From Luteimonas aquatica (GTDB lineage Bacteria > Pseudomonadota > Gammaproteobacteria > Xanthomonadales > Xanthomonadaceae), in NCBI RefSeq assembly GCF_022662575.1, contig NZ_JALBFU010000002.1:62001-126000 (forward strand): DNA of 64,000 nucleotides, read 5' to 3'. Position numbers and translations under genes: made by a program. Shown piece after piece: positions 46,340 to 53,802 of this stretch (the stretch's first letter is position 1; the number at the start of each line of letters is the position of its first letter). The notes under the pieces are model-generated. The model did not search any database. It saw only the letters and a program-made list of their open reading frames with translations, and was not told where the DNA came from.

Positions 46340-46445
46340 CGTCGTCCCAGCGAAAGCTGGGACCCATTTTGATTTTGCCGTTTGCCGCAGTTTTGAAACG
46401 CTGAAAAAACAAGCCACATGGGTCCCAGCTGTCGCCGGGACGACG
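46340..46445. repeat. Inverted pair of 28-bp hairpin units (REPIN-like)
   Basis: Unit 1 at 46340-46367 reads CGTC, stem GTCCCAGC, loop GAAA, stem GCTGGGAC, tail CCAT. Unit 2 at 46418-46445 is its inverse with two changes, separated by a 50-bp AT-richer spacer. The organisation (CGTC, stem, GAAA, stem, CCA) equals that of the units at 39.4, 60.9 and 61.2 kb, but with different paired stem bases. The pair sits between convergent porin and oxidoreductase genes and may also act as a terminator. Confidence 0.75.
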
Positions 46446-46455
46446 AGGCGGCGGC

Positions 46456-47529
46456 TCAGGCGCCCCAGGCCGCGCGCTCCTCGGCGGTCAGCGGCAGCTC
46501 GAGCGCGGCGCCCTCGCGCGCGGCGTGCAGGGCGGTTTCCAGCACCGCCATCGTCGCCACCGCCTGCCCCGGCGTGACCGGCGGCTCGCTGCCGCCCAGG
46601 ATCGCCTCGCGCATGCCGGCGTAATAGCGGCGCTGGTCGCCGGCGGGCGCGGGCAGGGAGCGCGGCGCCGGGCCGCCGTCGAACAGCAGCAGCCGGTCGG
46701 GATCCTCGCCCCAGCCGGGGGCGCCCGGCCGCATGCCGCCCAGCAGCTGCGCTTCCTGCGGATCGAGCTCGCGCTTGACCAGGCTGCCGCGGGTGCCGTG
46801 GGCGAGGAAGCGGTGGCTGCCGCCGGCGCTGAGCATGCTCGCGTGCAGGATCGCGCGGCGCTGGCCGTAGTCGAGCACCACGTGCGCCCAGTCGGCGCTG
46901 TGCCCGCCGGGGCGCTGGATGGCGAAGTCGGCGCTCACCCGCCTTGGCAGGCCGAACAGCTGCAGGCTCTGGTCGATCAGGTGCGGGCCGAGGTCGAACC
47001 AGATGCCGCCGCCGGGCACGTCCTGCTCGCGCCAGCGCGCGCGCACCTCGGGCCGGAAGCGGTCGAAGTGCGTCTCCAGCGAAACGACCTCGCCGATCAG
47101 GCCGGCGTCGATGGCCTGCCGCACCGCCAGGAAATCGCTGTCCCAGCGTCGGTTCTGGAACACCGACAGGCGGCGTCCGCGCGCGTGCGCCAGCGCCGCC
47201 AGGTCGCGGGCCTCGCCCAGGGTCAGCGTGAACGGCTTGTCGACCACCACGTGCTTGCCCGCCTCCAGCGCGGCCCGCGCCAGCGGTGCGTGGCTGTCGT
47301 TGGGGCTGGCGATCACCACCAGGTCGACGTCGGGCTCGGCCAGGGCCTGCAGCGGGTCGGCGAGCACGCGCGCGTCGGGGAAGTCCGCGTGCACCTTGCC
47401 GGCATCGCGCGAGGCCACCACGGCCAAGTCCAAGCCGGGGGTGGCGGCGATCAGCGGGGCGTGGAAGGTCCTGCCGGCGAAGCCGTAGCCGATCAGGGCC
47501 ACGGCGAGCGCGGCATCGCTCACTTCCAC
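46456..47529 (-). CDS. Gfo/Idh/MocA family oxidoreductase
   Basis: A 357-residue NAD(P)-dependent oxidoreductase. The Rossmann motif GYGFAGRTFHAPL is followed by VVIASPNDSHAPLARAALEA, the active-site EKP-type motif VVDKPFTLTLGEA, QNRRWDSDFLAVR and the catalytic-His region GIWFDLGPHLIDQS. The family acts on sugars, inositols and other polyols; the substrate is unassigned. Its start overlaps the preceding lipoprotein gene by 10 bp, so the two are probably one transcript. Confidence 0.86.
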   Translation of the reverse strand: MEVSDAALAVALIGYGFAGRTFHAPLIAATPGLDLAVVASRDAGKVHADFPDARVLADPLQALAEPDVDLVVIASPNDSHAPLARAALEAGKHVVVDKPFTLTLGEARDLAALAHARGRRLSVFQNRRWDSDFLAVRQAIDAGLIGEVVSLETHFDRFRPEVRARWREQDVPGGGIWFDLGPHLIDQSLQLFGLPRRVSADFAIQRPGGHSADWAHVVLDYGQRRAILHASMLSAGGSHRFLAHGTRGSLVKRELDPQEAQLLGGMRPGAPGWGEDPDRLLLFDGGPAPRSLPAPAGDQRRYYAGMREAILGGSEPPVTPGQAVATMAVLETALHAAREGAALELPLTAEERAAWGA

Positions 47530-47837
47530 TCGAACAGCTTGAAGTAGGTCTGCGGCGGGTTGCCGCCCGGCTCGTCGACGATGCCGTCGCCGTTGCGGTC
47601 GTACAGGTAGTACGCCGGCCCGCGCGAGGGCACGACCTTGATCGCGCGCATGCGTCCGGCCACGCGGTACTCGGTGACCACATCGCCGTTGTCGTGGGTC
47701 ACGGTGGTCGCCACCGCGTCAGGCGGGATGTCGGCGTCGGCGGCGGCGTCGCCGCCTAGGGTGGCGCAGGCGGTCAGCGCCAGCGACGCGGACAGCACCA
47801 GGGCGATGGGGGCTCCACTCACACGGGCTCGCTTCAC
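47520..47837 (-). CDS. DUF2782 family lipoprotein
   Basis: A GTG-initiated 105-residue lipoprotein. The signal sequence ends in the lipobox LTAC, giving an N-terminal Cys after processing. The rest, including TVTHDNGDVVTEYRVAGRMR and VVPSRGPAYYLYDRNGDGIV, matches the small DUF2782 family often found divergent from polA in Xanthomonadaceae. The function is unknown. GGAG precedes the GTG; the upstream in-frame stretch to 47978 is too basic to be coding. Confidence 0.75.
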   Translation of the reverse strand: MKRARVSGAPIALVLSASLALTACATLGGDAAADADIPPDAVATTVTHDNGDVVTEYRVAGRMRAIKVVPSRGPAYYLYDRNGDGIVDEPGGNPPQTYFKLFEWK

Positions 47838-47945
47838 GGCGGACTCCTCGATCTTCGCGAAACACAGTATGCGCCGCCGCGGCGTTGCCCGCGAGTGAGG
47901 GCGCCCGGCTGCGCGCGGCCCGCGCGCGCCGTCTCGCCGCGGCAG

Positions 47946-47951
47946 TAGAAT
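47946..47951 (+). promoter_or_regulatory. -10 box 7 nt before polA start (leaderless?)
   Basis: TAGAAT ends 7 nt before the ATG at 47959, so transcription would begin at or next to the start codon. An in-frame ATG at 47968 could use GGGGG as a Shine-Dalgarno sequence only if transcription starts further upstream. Confidence 0.5.
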
Positions 47952-47958
47952 CGGGGGC

Positions 47959-50742
47959 ATGACACGCATGGTCCTCATCGACGGTTCCTCCTACCTCTAT
48001 CGCGCCTTCCACGCGCTGCCGCCGCTGTCCAACGCCCAGGGCGAGCCCACCGGGGCGCTGTTTGGCGTGGTCAACATGCTGCGCGGGCACCTGAAGGAGC
48101 AGCCGGAATACCTGGCCTTCGTGGTCGACGCGCCGGGCAAGACCTTCCGCGACGAGCTCTATCCCGAGTACAAGGCCACCCGCAGCGAAATGCCGGAGGA
48201 CCTGCGCGCGCAGATCGAGCCGATGATGGAGATGGTCGAGGCGCTCGGCATCCCGCTGCTGCGCGTGGGCGGCGTGGAGGCGGACGACGTGATCGGCACG
48301 CTGGCGCTGGCCGCGGCGGGCGAGGGCATCGACGTCACCATTTCCACCGGCGACAAGGACTTCGCCCAGCTGGTGCGCCAGGCGCCGGGCGGCGCGAAGG
48401 TCGAGCTGGTCAACACCATGAGCGGCAGCCGCATGGATTCGGACGCGGCGGTGATCGAGAAGTTCGGCGTCGGCCCGGGGCAGATCGTCGACCTGCTGGC
48501 GCTGATGGGCGATACCGTGGACAACGTCATCGGCGTGGAGAAATGCGGGCCCAAGACCGCCGCCAAGTGGCTGGCCGAGTACGGCACGCTCGACGGCGTG
48601 ATCGGCAACGCGGAAAGCATCAAGGGCAAGATCGGCGAGAACCTGCGCGCGGCGCTGCCGCGCCTGCCGCTCAACCGTACCCTGGTGACGATCAAGACCG
48701 ACGTACCGCTGGCGCAGGCGCCGCAGCAGCTGAAGCTGCGCGAGCGCGACGCCGACAAGCTGCGCGTGCTGTTCACCCGCTACGGCATGAACCAGGCGCT
48801 GCGCGAACTCGATGGCGGCGGCGCAGGGACGGACGCGGCCGCGCCGGCGGCCAAGGGCGGCGGGCGGCGCGGCGCGGCGTTCGTCACCGCGCCGGTCGCC
48901 GACGGCGCCGCGCCCGACCCGGCGCTGGCCGCGCCCGGCCGCTATGCCGCGGTCACCACCGACGCGGAATTGGAGGCCCTGCTCGCCGCGCTGCGCGCCG
49001 CCGACGAGTTCGCCTTCGACACCGAGACCGACGCGCTCGACGCGCTGCAGGCCAATCTGGTCGGCCTGAGCTTTTGCGTGGCTCCGGGCGAGGCCTGGTA
49101 CGTGCCGCTGGGGCACACCTATCCCGGCGCGCCGCCGCAGCTCGACCGCGAGCGCACCCTGGCCGCGCTCGCGCCGCTGTTCGCCGACGCGGGCAGGAAG
49201 AAGCTCGGCCAGCACGGCAAGTACGACCTGCACGTGCTGCGCCGCCACGGCGTGGACGTGGCCGGCTACGCCGACGACACCCTGCTGGAGAGCTTCGTGC
49301 TCGATTCCGGGCGCACCCGCCACGACATGGATTCGCTGGCCACCCGCTATCTCGGCTACCGGACCATCAAGTACGAGGAAGTGGCGGGCAAGGGCAGCAA
49401 GCAGATCGCCTTCTCGCAGGTGGCCATCGACGATGCCACCGGCTACGCGGCCGAGGACGCCGACGTCACCCTGCGCCTGCACCGCGTCCTCGCTCCCAAG
49501 CTCGCCGCCGAGCCCGGGCTGGAGCGCGTCTACCGCGAGATCGAGATGCCGCTGGTGCCGGTACTCGCGCGCGTGGAGAGCAACGGCGTGATGATCGACG
49601 TGCAGGAGCTGCGCCGGCAGAGCGCGGACCTGTCCAAGCGCATGCTGGCCGCGCAGCAGCGCGCCACCGAGCTGGCCGGGCGCAGCTTCAACCTCGACTC
49701 GCCCAAGCAGCTGCAGGCGCTGCTGTTCGACGAGCTCAAGCTGCCGGCGGTGCTCAAGACCCCCACCGGGCAGCCCTCCACCAACGAGGAGGCGCTGGAG
49801 GCGATCGCCGACCAGCACGAGCTGCCGCGCGTGATCCTCGACTACCGCGGCCTGGCCAAGCTGCGCAGCACCTACACCGACAAGCTGCCGGAGATGGTCA
49901 ACCCCGCGACCGGCCGCGTGCACACCAGCTACCACCAGGCCGGCGCCGCGACCGGTCGCCTGGCCTCCACCGACCCGAACCTGCAGAACATCCCGATCCG
50001 CACCGACGACGGCCGCCGCATCCGCCGCGCCTTCGTCGCGCCGGCCGGCCGCAAGCTGGTGGCCTGCGACTATTCGCAGATCGAGCTGCGCATCATGGCC
50101 CACCTGTCCGAGGACCCCGGCCTGCTGCGCGCCTTCGCCTCCGGCGCCGACATCCATCGCGCCACGGCCGCGGAAGTGTTCGGCAAGCCGCTGGAGGCCG
50201 TCACCGGCAACGAGCGCCGCGCCGCCAAGGCGATCAACTTCGGCTTGATGTACGGCATGAGCGCCTTCGGCCTGGCGCGCAATCTGGGCATCGCCCGCGG
50301 CGAGGCCCAGGACTACATCGCCCTGTACTTCTCCCGCTACCCGGGCGTGCGCGACTTCATGGAGCGCACCCGCCAGGAGGCGCGGGAGAAGGGCTACGTG
50401 GAGACCGTGTTCGGCCGCCGCCTGTACCTGGAGTACATCAACAAGGGCACCCAGGGGCAGCGCGCCGGCGCCGAGCGCGCCGCGATCAACGCGCCGATGC
50501 AGGGCACGGCCGCCGACATCATCAAGCGCGCCATGGTCGCCATCGACGCCTGGCTGGCGGGACAGGACGGCCGGGCGCGCATGATCCTGCAGGTGCACGA
50601 CGAACTGGTGTTCGAGGCCGATGCCGGCTTCGTCGAGACGCTGCTGCCGGAAGTGACCCGGCGCATGGCCGAGGCGGCGCAGTTGCGCGTTCCGCTGACC
50701 GTGGACAGCGGGGTGGGCGACAACTGGGACCAGGCGCACTGA
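47959..50742 (+). CDS. polA: DNA polymerase I
   Basis: A 927-residue polymerase of usual length. The 5'-nuclease domain (IDGSSYLYRAFHALP, STGDKDFAQLV) covers about 1-290. The 3'-5' exonuclease region is intact with the DTE motif in FAFDTETDALD and a later Asp in YAAEDADVTLRLH. The polymerase domain contains DYSQIELRIMAHLSEDP, RRAAKAINFGLMYG and the palm motif QVHDELVFE. It fills gaps, removes RNA primers and serves excision repair. The sX13-like sRNA lies about 200 bp downstream. Confidence 0.96.
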   Translation: MTRMVLIDGSSYLYRAFHALPPLSNAQGEPTGALFGVVNMLRGHLKEQPEYLAFVVDAPGKTFRDELYPEYKATRSEMPEDLRAQIEPMMEMVEALGIPLLRVGGVEADDVIGTLALAAAGEGIDVTISTGDKDFAQLVRQAPGGAKVELVNTMSGSRMDSDAAVIEKFGVGPGQIVDLLALMGDTVDNVIGVEKCGPKTAAKWLAEYGTLDGVIGNAESIKGKIGENLRAALPRLPLNRTLVTIKTDVPLAQAPQQLKLRERDADKLRVLFTRYGMNQALRELDGGGAGTDAAAPAAKGGGRRGAAFVTAPVADGAAPDPALAAPGRYAAVTTDAELEALLAALRAADEFAFDTETDALDALQANLVGLSFCVAPGEAWYVPLGHTYPGAPPQLDRERTLAALAPLFADAGRKKLGQHGKYDLHVLRRHGVDVAGYADDTLLESFVLDSGRTRHDMDSLATRYLGYRTIKYEEVAGKGSKQIAFSQVAIDDATGYAAEDADVTLRLHRVLAPKLAAEPGLERVYREIEMPLVPVLARVESNGVMIDVQELRRQSADLSKRMLAAQQRATELAGRSFNLDSPKQLQALLFDELKLPAVLKTPTGQPSTNEEALEAIADQHELPRVILDYRGLAKLRSTYTDKLPEMVNPATGRVHTSYHQAGAATGRLASTDPNLQNIPIRTDDGRRIRRAFVAPAGRKLVACDYSQIELRIMAHLSEDPGLLRAFASGADIHRATAAEVFGKPLEAVTGNERRAAKAINFGLMYGMSAFGLARNLGIARGEAQDYIALYFSRYPGVRDFMERTRQEAREKGYVETVFGRRLYLEYINKGTQGQRAGAERAAINAPMQGTAADIIKRAMVAIDAWLAGQDGRARMILQVHDELVFEADAGFVETLLPEVTRRMAEAAQLRVPLTVDSGVGDNWDQAH

Positions 50743-50942
50743 CGATGGTGGAAAGCATCGTCTTGCGCACCGCGTGGAATGGCTGTGCGATCTGTGCGCA
50801 AAGCTGCGTTGAGCGCGCGTAGACGCGATCAACGCGATCGGCATGGAAACGATTACTTCCGCGAGTAAACCAGCGCTGAATCCAACAAAAACTTAACACG
50901 AGGCTTCACGAACTATCCATGCATGGGGTGGTCATATAGCTC

Positions 50943-51066
50943 GCGACAGATGCAACGTCTGTCGCTGAGATCACTCCCTCCCCTGGAGCTGATCCCCGGA
51001 ACGAAGGCCCCTCCCCAGGCCCCGTTCCCCAGCCCCGTCGGCCCCCCCTGCCTACGGGGCTTTTTA
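50943..51066 (+). ncRNA. sX13-like small RNA with C-rich loops
   Basis: This region folds into four stem-loops in order. GCGACAGA/TCTGTCGC is at 50943-50965. GATCA-CTCC/GGAG-C-TGATC is at 50969-50994 with loop CTCCCCT. GGAACG/CGTTCC is at 50998-51028 with a CTCCCC-containing loop. The terminator stem AGCCCCGT/ACGGGGCT is at 51031-51061, again with a C-run loop, followed by TTTTATT. C-rich loops, about 115-120 nt length and position downstream of polA match sX13, a Xanthomonadaceae sRNA that pairs with G-rich mRNA leaders and affects virulence in Xanthomonas. The exact 5' end is uncertain; CATATAG at 50933-50939 is the likely -10. Confidence 0.75.
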
Positions 51067-51098
51067 TTGCCCCGCATTTTTATGCGGGGCAATAAAAA
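51061..51098. terminator. Perfect 17-bp-arm palindrome, bidirectional terminator
   Basis: TTTTTATTGCCCCGCAT (51061-51077) is perfectly complementary to 51082-51098 around TTTT. Each strand ends its stem in a T run, so it can terminate in both directions. Its left T run doubles as the U tract of the sRNA terminator. Confidence 0.75.
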
Positions 51099-51182
51099 CC
51101 CAAAGTTCGCTTCGCAAACTTTGGGCCCCGTTGCTTTCGCTTCCAATCCCCGCCCCTTCGGGGCGCCCCCTTACTAAGGGGG
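51099..51182. repeat. Cluster of short hairpins
   Basis: CCCAAAGTT (51099-51107) pairs with AACTTTGGG (51117-51125). GCCCC/GGGGC around TTC lies near 51152-51164, and CCCCTT/AAGGGG near 51167-51181. These consecutive hairpins follow the terminator and precede the YetF-like gene; they may be repeat-derived. Confidence 0.5.
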
Positions 51183-51228
51183 CTTGGCTCCAGATAGATT
51201 GCTGGGAGTTTCTTGGCGGGGTGTGGTC

Positions 51229-51741
51229 ATGTCCGATCTTTTCGCGCTGTCGGCGCCGTGGTGGCATTTCGTGCTGCGGGCGCTGGCGATCTATCTGGTG
51301 GTGATGGTGCTGATCCGGATCTCGGGCAAGCGCGCGGTGGGGCAGTTCACGCCGTTCGACCTGGTGCTGCTGATCCTGATCGGCAACGCGGTGCAGAACG
51401 GGCTCAACGGCGGCGACAACTCGCTCACCGGCGCGGTGCTGCTGGCCGGCTGCCTGATCGCGCTCAACTACCTGGTGGCGTGGCTGACCGCGCGCAGCCC
51501 GGCGGCGCGGCGCCTGATCGAGGGCGAGCCGGTGGTGCTGGCGCGCGATGGACAGGTGTTCCGCGAGGTGCTGCGCCGCGAGCTGGTCAGCAAGGCCGAT
51601 TTCCACGAGGCCATGCGCGAGGCGGGATGCCCGGACGCCTCACAGATCCGCCTGGCGCTGCTGGAGACCAATGGCCACATCAGCATCATGCAGTCCGGGC
51701 ATGACGGGGCCGGGGACGCCGGCGGCGGCAAGGCGACATAG
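51229..51741 (+). CDS. YetF/DUF421 family membrane protein
   Basis: A 170-residue protein beginning MSDLFALSAPWWHFVLRALA. Three hydrophobic helices lead into the DUF421/YetF cytoplasmic domain (RISGKRAVGQFTPFDLVLLI, LIEGEPVVLARDGQV, LETNGHISIM). B. subtilis YetF-type proteins are poorly characterised membrane proteins, some affecting spore or salt phenotypes. The start at 51229 is preferred because an in-frame ATG at 51184 adds a non-membrane N-terminus. It is convergent with hemF. Confidence 0.82.
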   Translation: MSDLFALSAPWWHFVLRALAIYLVVMVLIRISGKRAVGQFTPFDLVLLILIGNAVQNGLNGGDNSLTGAVLLAGCLIALNYLVAWLTARSPAARRLIEGEPVVLARDGQVFREVLRRELVSKADFHEAMREAGCPDASQIRLALLETNGHISIMQSGHDGAGDAGGGKAT

Positions 51742-51757
51742 CGGCCGGCGGCCGCGT

Positions 51758-52669
51758 TCAACCCAGTTCGCGCAACCAGTCGCGCGGCCGCAGGTAATCC
51801 TGCAGGCGGGCCTCGGCGCTGTCCGGCTCCGGCGCGTAGCCGTATTCCCAGCGCACCAGCGGCGGCAGGCTCATCAGGATCGACTCGCTGCGCCCGCCGC
51901 TCTGCAGGCCGAACAGCGTGCCGCGGTCCCAGACCAGGTTGAACTCCACGTAGCGTCCGCGCCGGTACAGCTGGAAGGCGCGTTCGCGCTCGCCGTAGGG
52001 CGCATCGCGCCGGCGGTCGACGATCGGCAGGTAGGCATCGAGGAAGCCGTCGCCCACCGCGCGCAGGTAGGCGAAGTCGGTGGCGAAGTCCTCGTGCAGG
52101 TCGTCGAAGAACAGCCCGCCGACGCCGCGCGTCTCGCCACGGTGCTTGAGGAAGAAATATTCGTCGCACCAGCGCTTGTGCGCCGGGTAGCGCTCGGCGC
52201 CGAACGGCGCGCACAGCGCCTGCGCGGTGCGGTGCCAGTGCAGGATGTCCTCGTCGACCGGATAGAACGGGGTCAGGTCGAAGCCGCCGCCGAACCACCA
52301 GGCCACGGTCTCGCCCTCGCGCTCGGCACGGAAATGGCGCACGTTGGCGTGCGTGGTGGGCAGGTGCGGGTTGCGCGGGTGGAACACCAGCGAGACGCCG
52401 ACCGCGCGCCAGGACGCGCCGGCCAGCTCCGGCCGCGCCGCGGTGGCGGCCGGCGGCAGCCGGGTGCCGCTGACATCGGAGAAGCCGACCCCGGCCTGCT
52501 CGAACACCGCGCCCTCGCGCAGGACGCGCGTGCGGCCGCCGCCGCCCTCGGCGCGCGTCCACATGTCCTCGGCGAAGCGTGCGGCACCGTCGGCCCGCTC
52601 GATCGCCGCGCACAGGCGATCCTGCAGCCCGGTCAGGTAGTCGCGTACCGCGTCGAAATCCGAATCCAT
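51758..52669 (-). CDS. hemF: Oxygen-dependent coproporphyrinogen III oxidase
   Basis: A 303-residue HemF of standard length. Signature segments include [58 protein letters not shown] and [20 protein letters not shown]. It oxidatively decarboxylates coproporphyrinogen III to protoporphyrinogen IX in heme synthesis using molecular oxygen. The -10 box lies 6 nt before the ATG, suggesting a leaderless transcript. Confidence 0.96.
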   Translation of the reverse strand: MDSDFDAVRDYLTGLQDRLCAAIERADGAARFAEDMWTRAEGGGGRTRVLREGAVFEQAGVGFSDVSGTRLPPAATAARPELAGASWRAVGVSLVFHPRNPHLPTTHANVRHFRAEREGETVAWWFGGGFDLTPFYPVDEDILHWHRTAQALCAPFGAERYPAHKRWCDEYFFLKHRGETRGVGGLFFDDLHEDFATDFAYLRAVGDGFLDAYLPIVDRRRDAPYGERERAFQLYRRGRYVEFNLVWDRGTLFGLQSGGRSESILMSLPPLVRWEYGYAPEPDSAEARLQDYLRPRDWLRELG

Positions 52670-52675
52670 GCCGCC

Positions 52676-52681
52676 ATTGTA
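52676..52681 (-). promoter_or_regulatory. -10 box 6 nt before hemF start (leaderless?)
   Basis: On the minus strand TACAAT is followed by GGCGGC and then the hemF ATG. No Shine-Dalgarno sequence fits between a start site placed 6-7 nt downstream and the ATG. Confidence 0.5.
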
Positions 52682-52700
52682 GTCGGCGGCGGCGACGGGC

Positions 52701-53180
52701 TCAGGGGGCGGCGTCGCGCCAGGCGTTCATCAGCTCCGCCAGCGCCTGCGCCTTGCGGCCGTAGGTGTCGGGCAGCGCCGCCTCGAACCCCGACAGCCCG
52801 GCGTTGAGCTTGCGCAGGTGCGGGTGGCCGGCGTGTCCGGCGGCGAAGTGCCAGCCGACCACGCGGTTCAGCGCGATCCGCGCGACGCCGAAGCCGGCCA
52901 CCTCGCGCCAGGCGACGCGGTGCGAGCGGAACAGCGCGCGCATCTCGAATCCCTCCGCGTCCAGGCGCAGGAAGCTGGCGCCGGGGAGCAGGTTCAGCGC
53001 CGCGACCAGGGTACAGAGCGCGAAGAACACGGTGCCCGCCAGGCCGATGGCGAAGTTCGTCTGCAGCAGCCGTGCGCTCAGGGCGAGTAGAAGGGCGGTA
53101 CCGGCCAGCATCAGTACCCAACGCAATTTCGATGGCCGCAGAGTGAGGACCTTGCCGGGAGCGGGGGCGTCGTCGTGCAT
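52701..53180 (-). CDS. Hypothetical membrane protein, PH-like domain
   Basis: A 159-residue protein with two transmembrane segments ([18 protein letters not shown] and [20 protein letters not shown]) followed by a cytoplasmic region ([36 protein letters not shown]). This layout resembles STM3941-type bacterial PH-domain proteins with unknown function. The start at 53180 follows a GGAG-like site. It is 7 bp after the next upstream gene, within a run of minus-strand genes. Confidence 0.6.
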   Translation of the reverse strand: MHDDAPAPGKVLTLRPSKLRWVLMLAGTALLLALSARLLQTNFAIGLAGTVFFALCTLVAALNLLPGASFLRLDAEGFEMRALFRSHRVAWREVAGFGVARIALNRVVGWHFAAGHAGHPHLRKLNAGLSGFEAALPDTYGRKAQALAELMNAWRDAAP

Positions 53181-53187
53181 GGGAGGG

Positions 53188-53802
53188 CTAGGCGAGGGGC
53201 ACGGCGATGCCGGCATCCGCGGCGCCGAATTCGGCGCGGATGCGCGGCGTATGCAATTTCCACGCCAGCCAGCCGAACAGGCCGCTGAAGACGGCCGCTA
53301 TCGCCACACCGAAGATGCGCGTGGCGATGCGGGTGCCTTCGATCTGCATCTGCATCTGGACGCGCATCTCCGGGGGCATCGGCTGATGCAGCACGAACCC
53401 CTGGAACTGGTCGGAAAGCGCCCATTGCATCGGCAGCGTGGCGAATTGCCCGGCCGCCGCGATCAGCAGCAGCACGATGAACAGTTTCCGCGCCCAGTCG
53501 CGTCGCTTGAGTAGGCCGATCGATGCCGTCAGCGTCAGCACGGTCTGCGCCGCTATCACCGCCAGTAACACGGGAAGCCAGCGCAGCAGCGTCGAGACGA
53601 ACTGCGCCATCTGCGGATCGCGAAGGAATTGCTGGTACAAGGTCGAGAACCCGCTGCTGCGGCTGACCGCCGCGAATGCCGCCATCTCCACCGCCAATAC
53701 CAGCACGCCCAGCATCACCAGGCCGAGGGTGATCCATGCCAGCAGCGTGACGAACGTGGACCGCGGGACGGGCGGCAGCGGCGGCGGGGCGGTCATGTTC
53801 AT
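53188..53802 (-). CDS. Hypothetical four-helix membrane protein
   Basis: A 204-residue protein with four predicted transmembrane helices (LLAWITLGLVMLGVLVLAV, LLAVIAAQTVLTLTASIGLL, KLFIVLLLIAAAGQFATL, FGVAIAAVFSGLFGWLAW). I recognise no family. Its ATG overlaps the TGA of the S9 peptidase (ATGA at 53799-53802), so translation is coupled. A second Met two codons later is an alternative start. Confidence 0.65.
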   Translation of the reverse strand: MNMTAPPPLPPVPRSTFVTLLAWITLGLVMLGVLVLAVEMAAFAAVSRSSGFSTLYQQFLRDPQMAQFVSTLLRWLPVLLAVIAAQTVLTLTASIGLLKRRDWARKLFIVLLLIAAAGQFATLPMQWALSDQFQGFVLHQPMPPEMRVQMQMQIEGTRIATRIFGVAIAAVFSGLFGWLAWKLHTPRIRAEFGAADAGIAVPLA

